From Sporosarcina sp. (GTDB taxonomy: Bacteria; Bacillota; Bacilli; Bacillales_A; Planococcaceae), in NCBI RefSeq assembly GCF_029257255.1, contig NZ_JARICI010000004.1, positions 62,001 through 126,000 on the forward strand: DNA of 64,000 nucleotides. Reading direction: 5' to 3'. Below, piece by piece: positions 25,688 through 33,649 of the stretch (positions are counted from its first letter, which is position 1; every line of letters starts with the position of its first letter). The position numbers and the translations under genes are program-made. The notes below the pieces were generated by a model. That model was not told the DNA's origin. It worked only from the letters and a program-made list of their open reading frames with translations, and made no database searches.

Positions 25688-26704
25688 CTATTGGTCCACA
25701 CGCTGCGAAATTGAGCCGAGCATCTGTCTAATCGGCAGCACTTGACCAGTAGGCAGCTTGATCTTTCCATGGTAGTATCCGACCATCTGATTGACAGACA
25801 TTTTACGAATTAAATATTGATCGAGCGTCTTACGCTGGAAGAATGGTTTGAATATAAGACTCACATCCTCTGAAAACTTCGTTCGAATCCGCCAGGGGTT
25901 CAACGGATTTTCAGTATTACCTGTAAAGAGCACGTCTTCATGGATTTTATACATCGTACCTTCCACAAATACGGCGTTTTCTGTAATCCCTGTCCCGTCT
26001 GTCCAGTCGCCTCCCAAATTCAGACCGACTCGTTTGCCCCCTGTCCGCTGAGAAGCCATGCCCCATTTCCAATCCCCCATGGAACTCCAGACACCGCGGC
26101 CGAAATCATGGATCGCAAAGCTGTAATAAGGATTGAAATCATATCGCCGCGCGCCGATCTTTACAAACCCGCCTGTCGGCAAAATCGCATGTTTTGATGT
26201 GAAATGAAACGTATCACGGCTTTTCGGAATGACGACATTCAGTGATTCATCTTTATCAGGATGGATAATATGCAGATCGGCATGCAACACTTCGTTATCG
26301 AAATCAGGAATCGTCACGGATAAATGTGTTTCTCCTTGCAGATGAATGAATTGGACGGTAAGTTGATCGTGAATGAATTTAATGCTGTCCAATGGTTCTT
26401 CTGGCATCTTTATGCGTCTGCCAAGCGGTAAGGTCAAATGCTTTTCATAAAATCGTTGTGTTTCATAATCTAATATATAAATTTGACAAATGGCTTTATG
26501 ATCAAGATGGACGATTGATGTAGAAAACAACAAGTCTTCTCCATAGATGCACCAATAATTCCACCGCTTCTTTTTCATGAACTGACCTTTGAGGTTACTG
26601 ACCACCAAAGGACTGCGGGCAAATCCGATAGATTCCGGATTGAGAAGGCCCTTAGAATCGCATAGTGGTAACGATTCTGTGAATTCTCTTTCTTCGTGCT
26701 GCAT
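25688..26704 (-). CDS. DUF2804 family protein
   Basis: A 338-residue cytoplasmic protein recognisable as DUF2804 from the stretch IHDFGRGVWSSMGDWKWGMA followed by GKRVGLNLGGDWTDGTG, the most conserved part of the family. It is expected to be rich in beta strands, similar to lipocalin/hydroxyneurosporene-synthase-like folds, but no reaction is known to me. GAAAGGTGG lies eight bases before the ATG. It diverges from the downstream tRNA gene and has no operon partner. Confidence 0.8.
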   Translation of the reverse strand: MQHEEREFTESLPLCDSKGLLNPESIGFARSPLVVSNLKGQFMKKKRWNYWCIYGEDLLFSTSIVHLDHKAICQIYILDYETQRFYEKHLTLPLGRRIKMPEEPLDSIKFIHDQLTVQFIHLQGETHLSVTIPDFDNEVLHADLHIIHPDKDESLNVVIPKSRDTFHFTSKHAILPTGGFVKIGARRYDFNPYYSFAIHDFGRGVWSSMGDWKWGMASQRTGGKRVGLNLGGDWTDGTGITENAVFVEGTMYKIHEDVLFTGNTENPLNPWRIRTKFSEDVSLIFKPFFQRKTLDQYLIRKMSVNQMVGYYHGKIKLPTGQVLPIRQMLGSISQRVDQ

Positions 26705-26777
26705 CTGTCATACCACCTTTCCTGCCTATTGTCTTTTTATGTATCACTTGATATACTCTATATTGTATCAGAAACGA

Positions 26778-26850
26778 GGGGCATTAGCTCAGCTGGGAGA
26801 GCGTCGCGCTGGCAGTGCGAAGGTCAGGGGTTCGAGCCCCCTATGCTCCA
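26778..26850 (+). tRNA. tRNA-Ala(GGC)
   Basis: A 73-base cloverleaf: acceptor GGGGCAT/ATGCTCC, D arm GCTC...GAGC, anticodon stem TCGCG/TGCGA with loop CTGGCAG (anticodon GGC, reading GCC/GCU), T arm AGGGG-TTCGAGC-CCCCT and discriminator A. The terminal CCA is not encoded. It is a solitary tRNA gene with its own terminator. A possible promoter (TTGTCT, 16-bp spacer, TATACT) ends about 20 bp upstream. No integration remnant is seen at its 3' end. Confidence 0.95.
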
Positions 26851-26860
26851 TACAAAATTA

Positions 26861-26909
26861 AAAAACGTCCAATCCTGAATGATTTGATTCGGGAGCGAGC
26901 GTTTTTTTT
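26861..26909 (+). terminator. Terminator of tRNA-Ala
   Basis: CCTGAAT/ATTCGGG inner stem within an AAAAACG/CGTTTTTTT outer pairing. Confidence 0.75.
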
Positions 26910-26981
26910 ATTGGGAACGGTTTATGTGAGTTAATGGTTTGTTGCTGCTAAATCGTTTATTCGGAAGGAGTTTTTAAATTA

Positions 26982-27857
26982 ATGAAGTTTACTTTAATGT
27001 TACGTTCACTTTTTGTTGGTGGATTACTATTATCGGGTTGCAATGCGAACGAAGAAGAAGCGAAGGCATTACAGTCGACAGAAAACGAAGACCAAGCGGA
27101 AGACGTTCAAGCCGCTGAAGGACCAGGAAATACGGAGTCAGCTCAATCATTCGACTTTATCATTTCAGAGTACTCATCGTTCAAAGCATTTGTAAGAAGT
27201 ATAAATGACGATTTGACAGAAGGATCTGAATATCGCCAAACGCATACGTACACTGAAGCTGATTTGGCATATCCGGTGAGAGTATACAGTAAATACTTCG
27301 CTTATGAAATTGAAGAAATGGGACTTCAACAGGAGTTTGAAGAACTAAACGAGCTTGGTGTTTTAGCGGAACAATCTATTGACACTACTGAATATGATCA
27401 ACACGCTAAAGACTTCAAAGAAAAAGTTCATCAAATCGCAGCTAAAGTCGAAAACGGTGATGATGTATCGGGAGCTGTACATCGCCTGGGGAAGTGGGCT
27501 TCAGCTAGATACGAATGGCTGTCCAAACCCTTGAAAGATGCGGAATTACAAAAAGCAAAAAATGATGAAGGTCTTGAGTATTTTTTGAAAGCGCGCGAGA
27601 TTTCTGCGGATATTCCTAAACAAGCTGCAACAGAAAATGAAGAGTTGGCAGAAATGATTTCAAAAATCATGAATCTGTCTACGCAGATATTTCAAGAACA
27701 GGCTGCACGAGCTGACCATTTACCGCCAGGATCAAATGGTCCAGAGGATGTCGAGTACGCAGACCAATGGAAACCAGTCAGCGAAAACATGAGAGAAACT
27801 TTCAAAGAGTTGAAACAGGTGATAGGTGATCTTGCCGAAACATTGACTAATCGCTGA
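26982..27857 (+). CDS. Predicted lipoprotein of unknown function (291 aa)
   Basis: The signal peptide ends in the lipobox LLSGC (residues 16-20), then an acidic low-complexity linker of about 35 residues and an all-helical domain with regular Glu/Lys-rich amphipathic segments. I do not recognise a named family. GGAAGGAG precedes the ATG. It lies between the tRNA gene and an amidase gene. A small hairpin (GCAGAGG/CCTCTGC at 27909-27931) without a T tract follows. Confidence 0.75.
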   Translation: MKFTLMLRSLFVGGLLLSGCNANEEEAKALQSTENEDQAEDVQAAEGPGNTESAQSFDFIISEYSSFKAFVRSINDDLTEGSEYRQTHTYTEADLAYPVRVYSKYFAYEIEEMGLQQEFEELNELGVLAEQSIDTTEYDQHAKDFKEKVHQIAAKVENGDDVSGAVHRLGKWASARYEWLSKPLKDAELQKAKNDEGLEYFLKAREISADIPKQAATENEELAEMISKIMNLSTQIFQEQAARADHLPPGSNGPEDVEYADQWKPVSENMRETFKELKQVIGDLAETLTNR

Positions 27858-27963
27858 TAACTAAAGCGTTACCTATTCAATACCCTAACTTGCCATTTAG
27901 TAAAACCAGCAGAGGTGATGAAATCCTCTGCCTCTTCATATACATGGGCAAGGAGGGGTTTTT

Positions 27964-28449
27964 TTGTACGACAGACAAGCAGCGGTTCAGTATGCGGACA
28001 AGTGGTGGGATGGCAGGAATCCCGCTTTTCCTATTTTTGCAGATGATTGTACAAACTTTATTTCGCAATGTTTACTGGCCGGCGGGGCGCCAATGCACGG
28101 CTATCCCAATAGGGAAAAAGGCTGGTGGATGCGCAACGGTACGTGGAGTTTCAGTTTTACTGTCGCTCATTCATTGCGCTGGTATTTGGGGAGTTCACAA
28201 AAAGGGCTGACAGCAAGACAAGTAGGTTCGGCAGAAGAATTGGATCTCGGCGATGTGATTTCGTATGATTTACAAGGCGACGGAAGGTTTGACCACTCGA
28301 CAATTGTGACCGCGAAAGACGGCACAATGCCGCTGGTCAATGCGCATACGTATAACGCATACCAGCGAACTTGGGATTATAAAGATTCCTATGCGTATTC
28401 ACCGAATGCTAAATACATTTTCTTTAAAATCAATGACTATTTCTCCTAA
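27964..28449 (+). CDS. Amidase-domain protein (Amidase_6 type, NlpC/P60-like)
   Basis: A 161-residue protein consisting of the putative amidase domain found in Firmicutes. Likely catalytic elements are Cys in DDCTNFISQ, His in DHSTIV and a polar residue in NAHTYN. The motifs WWDGRNPAF and GDVISYD are characteristic. The start is TTG at 27964 with AAGGAGGGG about seven bases upstream. No signal peptide is present, so the enzyme either stays in the cytoplasm or forespore, or is exported by an unknown route. Its substrate is probably peptidoglycan-like, but this is inferred from the family. Confidence 0.8.
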   Translation: MYDRQAAVQYADKWWDGRNPAFPIFADDCTNFISQCLLAGGAPMHGYPNREKGWWMRNGTWSFSFTVAHSLRWYLGSSQKGLTARQVGSAEELDLGDVISYDLQGDGRFDHSTIVTAKDGTMPLVNAHTYNAYQRTWDYKDSYAYSPNAKYIFFKINDYFS

Positions 28450-28549
28450 TTAGCACGGGATAGAAACAAGTGTTTAGCCCCTGGTAACTGACTGTCTGGA
28501 TGATGTATACTGAAAATCAGAAACTTATTTGCAAAGGAGAAGGTTGAGT

Positions 28550-29143
28550 GTGAATGAACAAGCATTATCGGTACGAGAGGCCATTGTGACACGCCGCTCG
28601 ATTAAAAACTTTAACGGACAGCCGATCGAACCTGAAATCATACCGGAAATTATAGAAGATGCCGTATGGGCACCGAATCATGGAAACCGCAATCCTTGGC
28701 GTTTAATAGCTGCAGCGGGAGAACAGTATGACGAGCTTCTGGAAGTGCTGAAGGAATTCGGCGTTGCCAACTGGAAGCAGCTTTCTGACGAAGATCTGGA
28801 GAAGCAAATGAAAAAGTTTACTTCAGCCGGCGCAGCAATTTTCGTAGTTGTTCCGGAAGATTCGCGTCAAAAAGAACGTCTGGAAGATTTCGCAGCAGCG
28901 AGTACACTGATCCAGAACATTCAGCTGCTGGCATGGGATAGAGGAGTCGGCACTTGCTGGAAAACACCTCCGTTCCTGGATAACCCAAAATTCCGCGAGC
29001 GTATGGGTGTGCAAGCGGGAGAGCGCATCATCAGTATGCTGCAACTCGGCCATTTCGATGCAGCACCAAAAGCAACACCGCGCAAGCCAGTAGACGAAAT
29101 CGTTACCTACTTCGGTCACAACGAACAAGACGAAGCAGAATAA
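28550..29143 (+). CDS. Nitroreductase-family protein
   Basis: FMN-dependent NAD(P)H oxidoreductase of 197 residues. The N-terminal FMN-binding motif TRRSIKNF, the APNHGNRNPWR segment and the late GVGTCWKTPP stretch are typical of the nitroreductase fold; the enzyme would be a homodimer in the cytoplasm. The physiological substrate (quinones, nitro compounds or other) is unknown. GTG 28550 is chosen because AAAGGAGAAGG ends seven bases upstream. It is a single gene with a shared terminator downstream. Confidence 0.87.
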   Translation: MNEQALSVREAIVTRRSIKNFNGQPIEPEIIPEIIEDAVWAPNHGNRNPWRLIAAAGEQYDELLEVLKEFGVANWKQLSDEDLEKQMKKFTSAGAAIFVVVPEDSRQKERLEDFAAASTLIQNIQLLAWDRGVGTCWKTPPFLDNPKFRERMGVQAGERIISMLQLGHFDAAPKATPRKPVDEIVTYFGHNEQDEAE

Positions 29144-29148
29144 CACAA

Positions 29149-29182
29149 AAAGGCTGTTCTCCTCATCGAGAACAGCCTTTCT
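29149..29182. terminator. Bidirectional terminator
   Basis: AAAGGCTGTTCTC/GAGAACAGCCTTT with a six-base loop between the convergent nitroreductase and dipeptidase genes. Confidence 0.88.
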
Positions 29183-29187
29183 TCATA

Positions 29188-30570
29188 TTATAAGGACAAT
29201 TTTTCTACTTCTTCGTAATAGCTGCTGATCACACGCAGACCTTTATCGAAATTCTCCAAATGAAAATGTTCATTTGGGGCGTGGAAGTTTTCGGTGTCGA
29301 GACCGAAGCCCATCAAAACCACAGGCAATTGCAAAATCTCATCGAAAGCCGCCACGATCGGAATGGATCCGCCGCCGCGTGTGTAAACCGTCGGCACGCC
29401 GTAGACTTTCTCATACGCTCTGCCTGCAGCCTGAATCACTTCGTGGTCATAAGGCGTCAAATACGGCTTTCCTTTATCGAACTCTGTCACAGTCACTGTA
29501 CATCCAACAGGCTCGTTTTCTGCAATATGCGCTTTCAGTTTCGCAATAATATCGTCAGGTTCCTGATCGGGAACTAAGCGGCATGTAATTTTCGCGCCTG
29601 CTTCAGAAGGCAGTACCGTTTTGATTCCTTCTCCTGAAAAACCGCCGAATACCCCGTTGATTTCGAGTGTCGGACGGGCCCATGTGCGCTCGGTATACGA
29701 GTAGCCAGGTTCGCCAGTCAATTCTTTGACGCCGACTTCCTTCATTATTGCCTCTTTATCAAAATCAAGTGCCGCCCAGCCTGCACGCTCTTCTTCCGTC
29801 AAATCGCGGACATCATCATAAAATCCGTCAATCGCAATCGTCCCTTCTTTATCGCGGAATGAAGCCAAAATCTCCGTCAATGCATGAATTGGATTTTGTA
29901 CACCTCCACCATATAGACCCGAATGAAGATCGCCTTTAGGACCCTTCACATCGATTTGGACGCCAGCCAGACCTCGAAGTCCGTAACAAATAGCCGGCTG
30001 TCCAGGTGCATACATGCCTGTGTCAGAAATAACGATCAGATCAGCAGCAAGTTTTTCTTGATTCTCTTTAATATAAGCTTCCAGACTTGGACTGCCGATT
30101 TCCTCTTCACCTTCAATAATCAGCTTGACGTTGACAGGAAGTTTGCCGTCCAATTGCATAAGCGCTTCAATTGCTTTAATGTGCATGAACACCTGGCCCT
30201 TGTCATCACTCGCTCCGCGCGCATACAATTTATTATCACGGATTGCCGGTTCAAACGGAGGCGTTTCCCATAAATGAAGCGGGTCGACAGGCTGAACATC
30301 ATAATGGCCGTAAACCAAAATAGTCGGCTGATTTTCTGCGTGAAGCCAATCCGCATAGACAACAGGTTGTCCTGCAGTTTCTTCTATAGAAACATTTTCT
30401 AGGCCGGTCTCCTTGAACTCATGGGCAAGCCACTCTGCCGCCTTCTGCATATCCGGCTGATGTTCGGATAATGCGCTGATGCTGGGAATAGATAGGAATA
30501 TTTTCAATTCTTCCATGTGGCGCTCCCGATTTTCTGTGAAATATTGATCGGCTGATTCAAAATTACTCAT
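29188..30570 (-). CDS. M20-family dipeptidase
   Basis: Zinc-dependent dipeptidase of 460 residues, cytoplasmic. Metal- and active-site motifs are present: GHYDVQP (His and Asp), RGASDDKG (bridging Asp), EGEEEIGS (catalytic Glu pair), SDTGMY and the C-terminal HAPNE. A dimerisation domain is inserted in the middle (LHSGLYGGGVQNP). Members of this group cleave a wide range of dipeptides during peptide utilisation. AAGAGG precedes the ATG. It is monocistronic and convergent with the nitroreductase gene. Confidence 0.88.
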   Translation of the reverse strand: MSNFESADQYFTENRERHMEELKIFLSIPSISALSEHQPDMQKAAEWLAHEFKETGLENVSIEETAGQPVVYADWLHAENQPTILVYGHYDVQPVDPLHLWETPPFEPAIRDNKLYARGASDDKGQVFMHIKAIEALMQLDGKLPVNVKLIIEGEEEIGSPSLEAYIKENQEKLAADLIVISDTGMYAPGQPAICYGLRGLAGVQIDVKGPKGDLHSGLYGGGVQNPIHALTEILASFRDKEGTIAIDGFYDDVRDLTEEERAGWAALDFDKEAIMKEVGVKELTGEPGYSYTERTWARPTLEINGVFGGFSGEGIKTVLPSEAGAKITCRLVPDQEPDDIIAKLKAHIAENEPVGCTVTVTEFDKGKPYLTPYDHEVIQAAGRAYEKVYGVPTVYTRGGGSIPIVAAFDEILQLPVVLMGFGLDTENFHAPNEHFHLENFDKGLRVISSYYEEVEKLSL

Positions 30571-30809
30571 CTAAAAACCTCTTTTCCATATGCTTTTTCT
30601 ACACACAGTATAGCAGAATTTCACTGCTTATCAGGTTTAGACGCTTATTGACACGGGAATGAATGGATAAAACTGCAGACTGCCTGTCATTTCACATTAA
30701 CGACTCTTTCTTTATCTATGGTATAATAACGGAATAACAAAAATGTAGAAGTGGTATCGTGACAGGGAATTGCTTGTTTATTTAATGAGAAAAGCTGGGG
30801 GAGACGCAA

Positions 30810-32060
30810 TTGTTTATTGCACTGGGACTTTGTTTGTTTATGTCCTTTTTTTTATCAGGAAGTGAAACTGCTCTGACAGCCGTAAACCGAATGAAAATTC
30901 AACTGCGTGCGGATCAGGGAGATATTAAATCGATTAAGTTGCGCCAATTACTCTCAAAGCCGGACCGTATGATTACGGCCATCTTGATTGGGAATAATAT
31001 CGCAAATATTTTAATGCCTACAATCGTGACGATGATTGCGATTGATAAAGGGCTGAGTGTCGGATTGCTTACAGGGATTTTGACAGTCGTCCTGATTATA
31101 TTTGGTGAAGTGCTGCCGAAAACGATTGCGGCGACATTTGCAGACCGCATCGCATATGTAGTGGCACCGCCGATTACACTGCTCGTGAAAATACTCATTC
31201 CATTGACGGCTATTCTGGCGCTGTTCACAAATTTTTTTGTGCGGTTGATATCCAAGGGTGCCGTGACGGAAGCTACATTGACGAAAGAAGATGTGAGGTC
31301 GATGGTGGACATCGCATCGACTGAAGGTACCTTTGGCCAGGATGAATCGATTCGTCTAAAAGGTGTGTTAGATTTTCGTGAAAAAGATGTAATGGATGTA
31401 ATGGAAACACATCGGACCGATATTATTTCATTGTCGATGGATTCGACCTATGAAGATGTGCGGGATGTCGTGCTGCAGTATTTTTACACACGCTATCCAG
31501 TTTATGAAGAGAGTATCGATCGGGTTGTCGGTATCTTTTATTCAAAAATGCTGATTGAGTGGTCCATGTTTCCGAAGCGTAAGTTTTCTGAAATGATCGA
31601 CCGTCAGCCGCTGTTTGTTGTGCAGACGGCAAGTGTGGAATTAGTGTTCAAGCGCATGCTGACGCAGAAGAAGCATATGGCAATCGTGCTCGACGAATAT
31701 GGTGGAACACTCGGAATTGTGACGCAGGAAGATATTATTGAAGAAATGATCGGTCAGGATATAGAAGATGAAACGGACGTAGCGGAAGAAGCAATGGTTT
31801 TCGAGAAGGAAGAAAATCGTCTAATCTGTCAGGGACGTCTGGATATTGAGGACGTAATTGAACTGTTGGATGTAGAGATTCCGACCGACCACGATACAAT
31901 TGGTGGATTCGTATTCCAAGAACTTGGACATATTCCTGAAGCAGGAGAAGCGTTCCAATATAACACTTTACGATTTGAAGTGGAAGAAATGGACCGCACA
32001 AAGATTCTGCGGCTGCAGATTACAAAGCTTCCGGAAGAGGAAGAGGTCATTGAAGCATAG
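30810..32060 (+). CDS. CNNM/HlyC-CorC family membrane protein with CBS domains
   Basis: A 416-residue membrane protein. A DUF21/CNNM transmembrane domain occupies residues 1-150 (FFLSGSETALTAVNR, GEVLPKTIA), followed by two CBS domains (about 200-320, including HMAIVLDEYGGTLGIVTQED) and a C-terminal CorC_HlyC domain. Relatives such as B. subtilis YhdP/MpfA have been linked to magnesium efflux, so a role in divalent-cation export is likely but not proven. The start is TTG with GGGGGAGA upstream. It has its own promoter region of about 240 bp, in which a TATAAT is visible at 30720 without a clear -35. Confidence 0.87.
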   Translation: MFIALGLCLFMSFFLSGSETALTAVNRMKIQLRADQGDIKSIKLRQLLSKPDRMITAILIGNNIANILMPTIVTMIAIDKGLSVGLLTGILTVVLIIFGEVLPKTIAATFADRIAYVVAPPITLLVKILIPLTAILALFTNFFVRLISKGAVTEATLTKEDVRSMVDIASTEGTFGQDESIRLKGVLDFREKDVMDVMETHRTDIISLSMDSTYEDVRDVVLQYFYTRYPVYEESIDRVVGIFYSKMLIEWSMFPKRKFSEMIDRQPLFVVQTASVELVFKRMLTQKKHMAIVLDEYGGTLGIVTQEDIIEEMIGQDIEDETDVAEEAMVFEKEENRLICQGRLDIEDVIELLDVEIPTDHDTIGGFVFQELGHIPEAGEAFQYNTLRFEVEEMDRTKILRLQITKLPEEEEVIEA

Positions 32061-32172
32061 ACGATGTCAAGCAACCTTACACAAATGTAAGGTTGCTGAA
32101 AGAGAAAGCGATGGTTTGTCAGGTTGCTGTCTGACATAATTAGGGTACCAGTTCAAACGGAGGTACTAACTT

Positions 32173-32718
32173 ATGAAATCAGATTTAAACGCATTATATG
32201 AAGAATATGGCCGTTATATATATCATCTATGTCTTAAATTAACTCGTAATAAAGAAGAAGCAGAAGATCTTATGCAGGACGTATGGGTGAAAGTGGTTCG
32301 ATACAGCGGTGAGATGAGTGAAGTCAATCGAATGAAAGCTTGGCTTACAACGATTTGCATGAATACATTCAGAGACCGCTACCGAAAAAATGTACGTCAC
32401 AGCCAGTACGTAATGAACCAGCCTGATACATTAGACGTTCCGATTCTAGATTTGGTTCCCAGTGATGCAAAAACACCTGTGGAATTGATTGAACAAAGTG
32501 ATATTCAGATGCTTGTTCAGCAGAAGATCGGTCAGCTGGACGGCATTTACCGCAAGACGATCGAGTATTTCTACGTAAATCAGTATTCGCTAGTGGAAAT
32601 TGCGAACCTGATGAAAGTTTCGATTGGTACCGTGAAGTCCCGCCTGTTCCGCGCGAAGAAGTATTTGAAAGAACTGCTCGTAGCAGACGAAGCAGCACAA
32701 GAATACGTAACTGCCTAA
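32173..32718 (+). CDS. ECF-type RNA polymerase sigma factor
   Basis: A sigma-70 family factor of 181 residues with region 2 (AEDLMQDVWVKVVRY) and region 4 (SLVEIANLMKVSIGTVKSRLFRAKKYL). It would direct RNA polymerase to a specific promoter set. Unlike most ECF factors, no anti-sigma gene lies next to it: the following gene is more than 700 bp away on the other strand, and upstream is the CNNM gene. GGAGG precedes the ATG. How its activity is controlled is not evident from the window. Confidence 0.88.
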   Translation: MKSDLNALYEEYGRYIYHLCLKLTRNKEEAEDLMQDVWVKVVRYSGEMSEVNRMKAWLTTICMNTFRDRYRKNVRHSQYVMNQPDTLDVPILDLVPSDAKTPVELIEQSDIQMLVQQKIGQLDGIYRKTIEYFYVNQYSLVEIANLMKVSIGTVKSRLFRAKKYLKELLVADEAAQEYVTA

Positions 32719-32741
32719 GCTCACATTTTGTGGGCTTTTTT
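32718..32741 (+). terminator. Terminator of the ECF sigma gene
   Basis: AGCTCAC/GTGGGCT stem with a five-base loop and six T residues. Confidence 0.8.
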
Positions 32742-32772
32742 GTTTGTTCCTGTAGTAGAGAATTTGTAAGCA

Positions 32773-32915
32773 GTGAGATACCGTTTCCCTGCGTTTCAGG
32801 CTCACCGCGTTCCCGAGGGCGTGCGGTGAGCCGCTTCCTTCGCTTCGCTCAGTCCAGGGTCTCACCTGACACGCTGATCCTCCGGGAGTCGCCGCCTTCC
32901 ACTCCGGTACACTGG
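32773..32915 (-). repeat. GC-rich interspersed repeat, copy 1
   Basis: About 140 bp running from GATACCGTTTCCCTGCGTTT to CCACTCCGGTACACTGG. It matches the reverse complement of the element at 33231-33369 and has the same orientation as the copy at 57320-57461. I recognise the type as an interspersed intergenic repeat seen widely in Bacillaceae and Planococcaceae; it has no reading frame of its own. Internal complementary blocks suggest a folded RNA or DNA. Confidence 0.85.
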
Positions 32916-33177
32916 TTAGATTTTCAATACTATTTATGTGGGTGATACTTTTAAAAACGCTTTGTAGAATAATAAAGAAATCGCTCTTATTTAAGTTATG
33001 TAGCTATCAGATGAAATATAAAAGTACATTTAATGGCTACTTTAACTTCACCACCTTTCTAAATAAGACTAAAATTCCAGCACGTACGCTTTCAGGGAGG
33101 TATGGCATGAAACGTGTTTTATTCTCTGCATATATTACATACTAATGGATTTCTAGTCAGTAGTATTTGCAGTATGT

Positions 33178-33198
33178 TTACATAGTCGAACTATGTAA
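33178..33198. repeat. Perfect 21-bp palindrome between the two repeat copies
   Basis: TTACATAGT-CGA-ACTATGTAA: nine-base arms around CGA, in the AT-rich stretch between the inverted copies of the GC-rich repeat. No gene starts nearby, so its role is unclear. The remaining bases from 32916 to 33230 show nothing else convincing. Confidence 0.6.
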
Positions 33199-33230
33199 CT
33201 TAACATTCCATGTAAAAACTATTGAAAACC

Positions 33231-33369
33231 ACGCCAGTGTACCGGAGTGCAAGGCGGCGACTCCTGCGGGATCAAGCTCGACAGGTGAGACCCCGCAGGA
33301 GCGAAGCGACGAGGAGGCTCACCGCGAGCCCCGCGGAAAGCGTCCGCCTGAAACGCAGGGAAACGGTAT
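33231..33369 (+). repeat. GC-rich interspersed repeat, copy 2 (inverted relative to copy 1)
   Basis: Runs from CCAGTGTACCGGAGTGCAAG to CCTGAAACGCAGGGAAACGG and contains CAGGTGAGACCCCGCAGGAG followed by GCGAAGCGACGAGGAGGCTC. It forms an inverted pair with copy 1 separated by about 315 bp. Confidence 0.85.
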
Positions 33370-33400
33370 ACTTTCTTCCTTCAAACTACTATACTACATA

Positions 33401-33442
33401 CAAAAAAACAGCCCCACTTCATACTCAGAAGGAGGCTGTTCG
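33401..33442 (-). terminator. Terminator of the SE1832-family gene
   Basis: On the minus strand AACAGCC...GGCTGTT is followed by TTTTTTG. Confidence 0.7.
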
Positions 33443-33446
33443 ATGT

Positions 33447-33635
33447 TTATTCAGTTGCTTCAGCAAGCTGCTTGTTCAGGTCTGCGAGACGTTCTTCCAT
33501 GCCTGCCAAGCGACGTTCGGCGTTTTCGATCATCTTGTTATGGCCGGTTGACTCCAGTTTCTCGATATCACCCTGCAAGCCGATGTAGTCCATCTTCAGC
33601 ATAGCGATTTCTTGTGTGAGCTGCTCTTTGTTCAT
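33447..33635 (-). CDS. SE1832-family small coiled-coil protein (62 aa)
   Basis: A 62-residue, strongly helical protein with two heptad-rich stretches (LTQEIAMLKMDYIGLQGDIE and the C-terminal LADLNKQLAEA). It matches the small Firmicute family I know as SE1832, of unknown function. The start at 33635 has TAGGAG nine bases upstream, which lies within the last codons of the gene before it on the same strand, so the two are probably cotranscribed. Confidence 0.75.
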   Translation of the reverse strand: MNKEQLTQEIAMLKMDYIGLQGDIEKLESTGHNKMIENAERRLAGMEERLADLNKQLAEATE

Positions 33636-33649
33636 TGGGAAAACTCCTA

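Noticed and set aside
26778-26920. Integration (att) site at tRNA-Ala
   Set aside because: No duplicated tRNA 3' end, integrase or island boundary was found downstream.
32936-33145. Small reading frames between the two inverted GC-rich repeats, including a 12-residue frame after GGGAGG at about 33112
   Set aside because: No similarity to known proteins, extremely short or without supporting signals; treated as chance.
33167-33604. Reading frame across the GC-rich repeat copy 2
   Set aside because: It is a translation of the repeat itself and overlaps the well-supported SE1832-type gene on the other strand.
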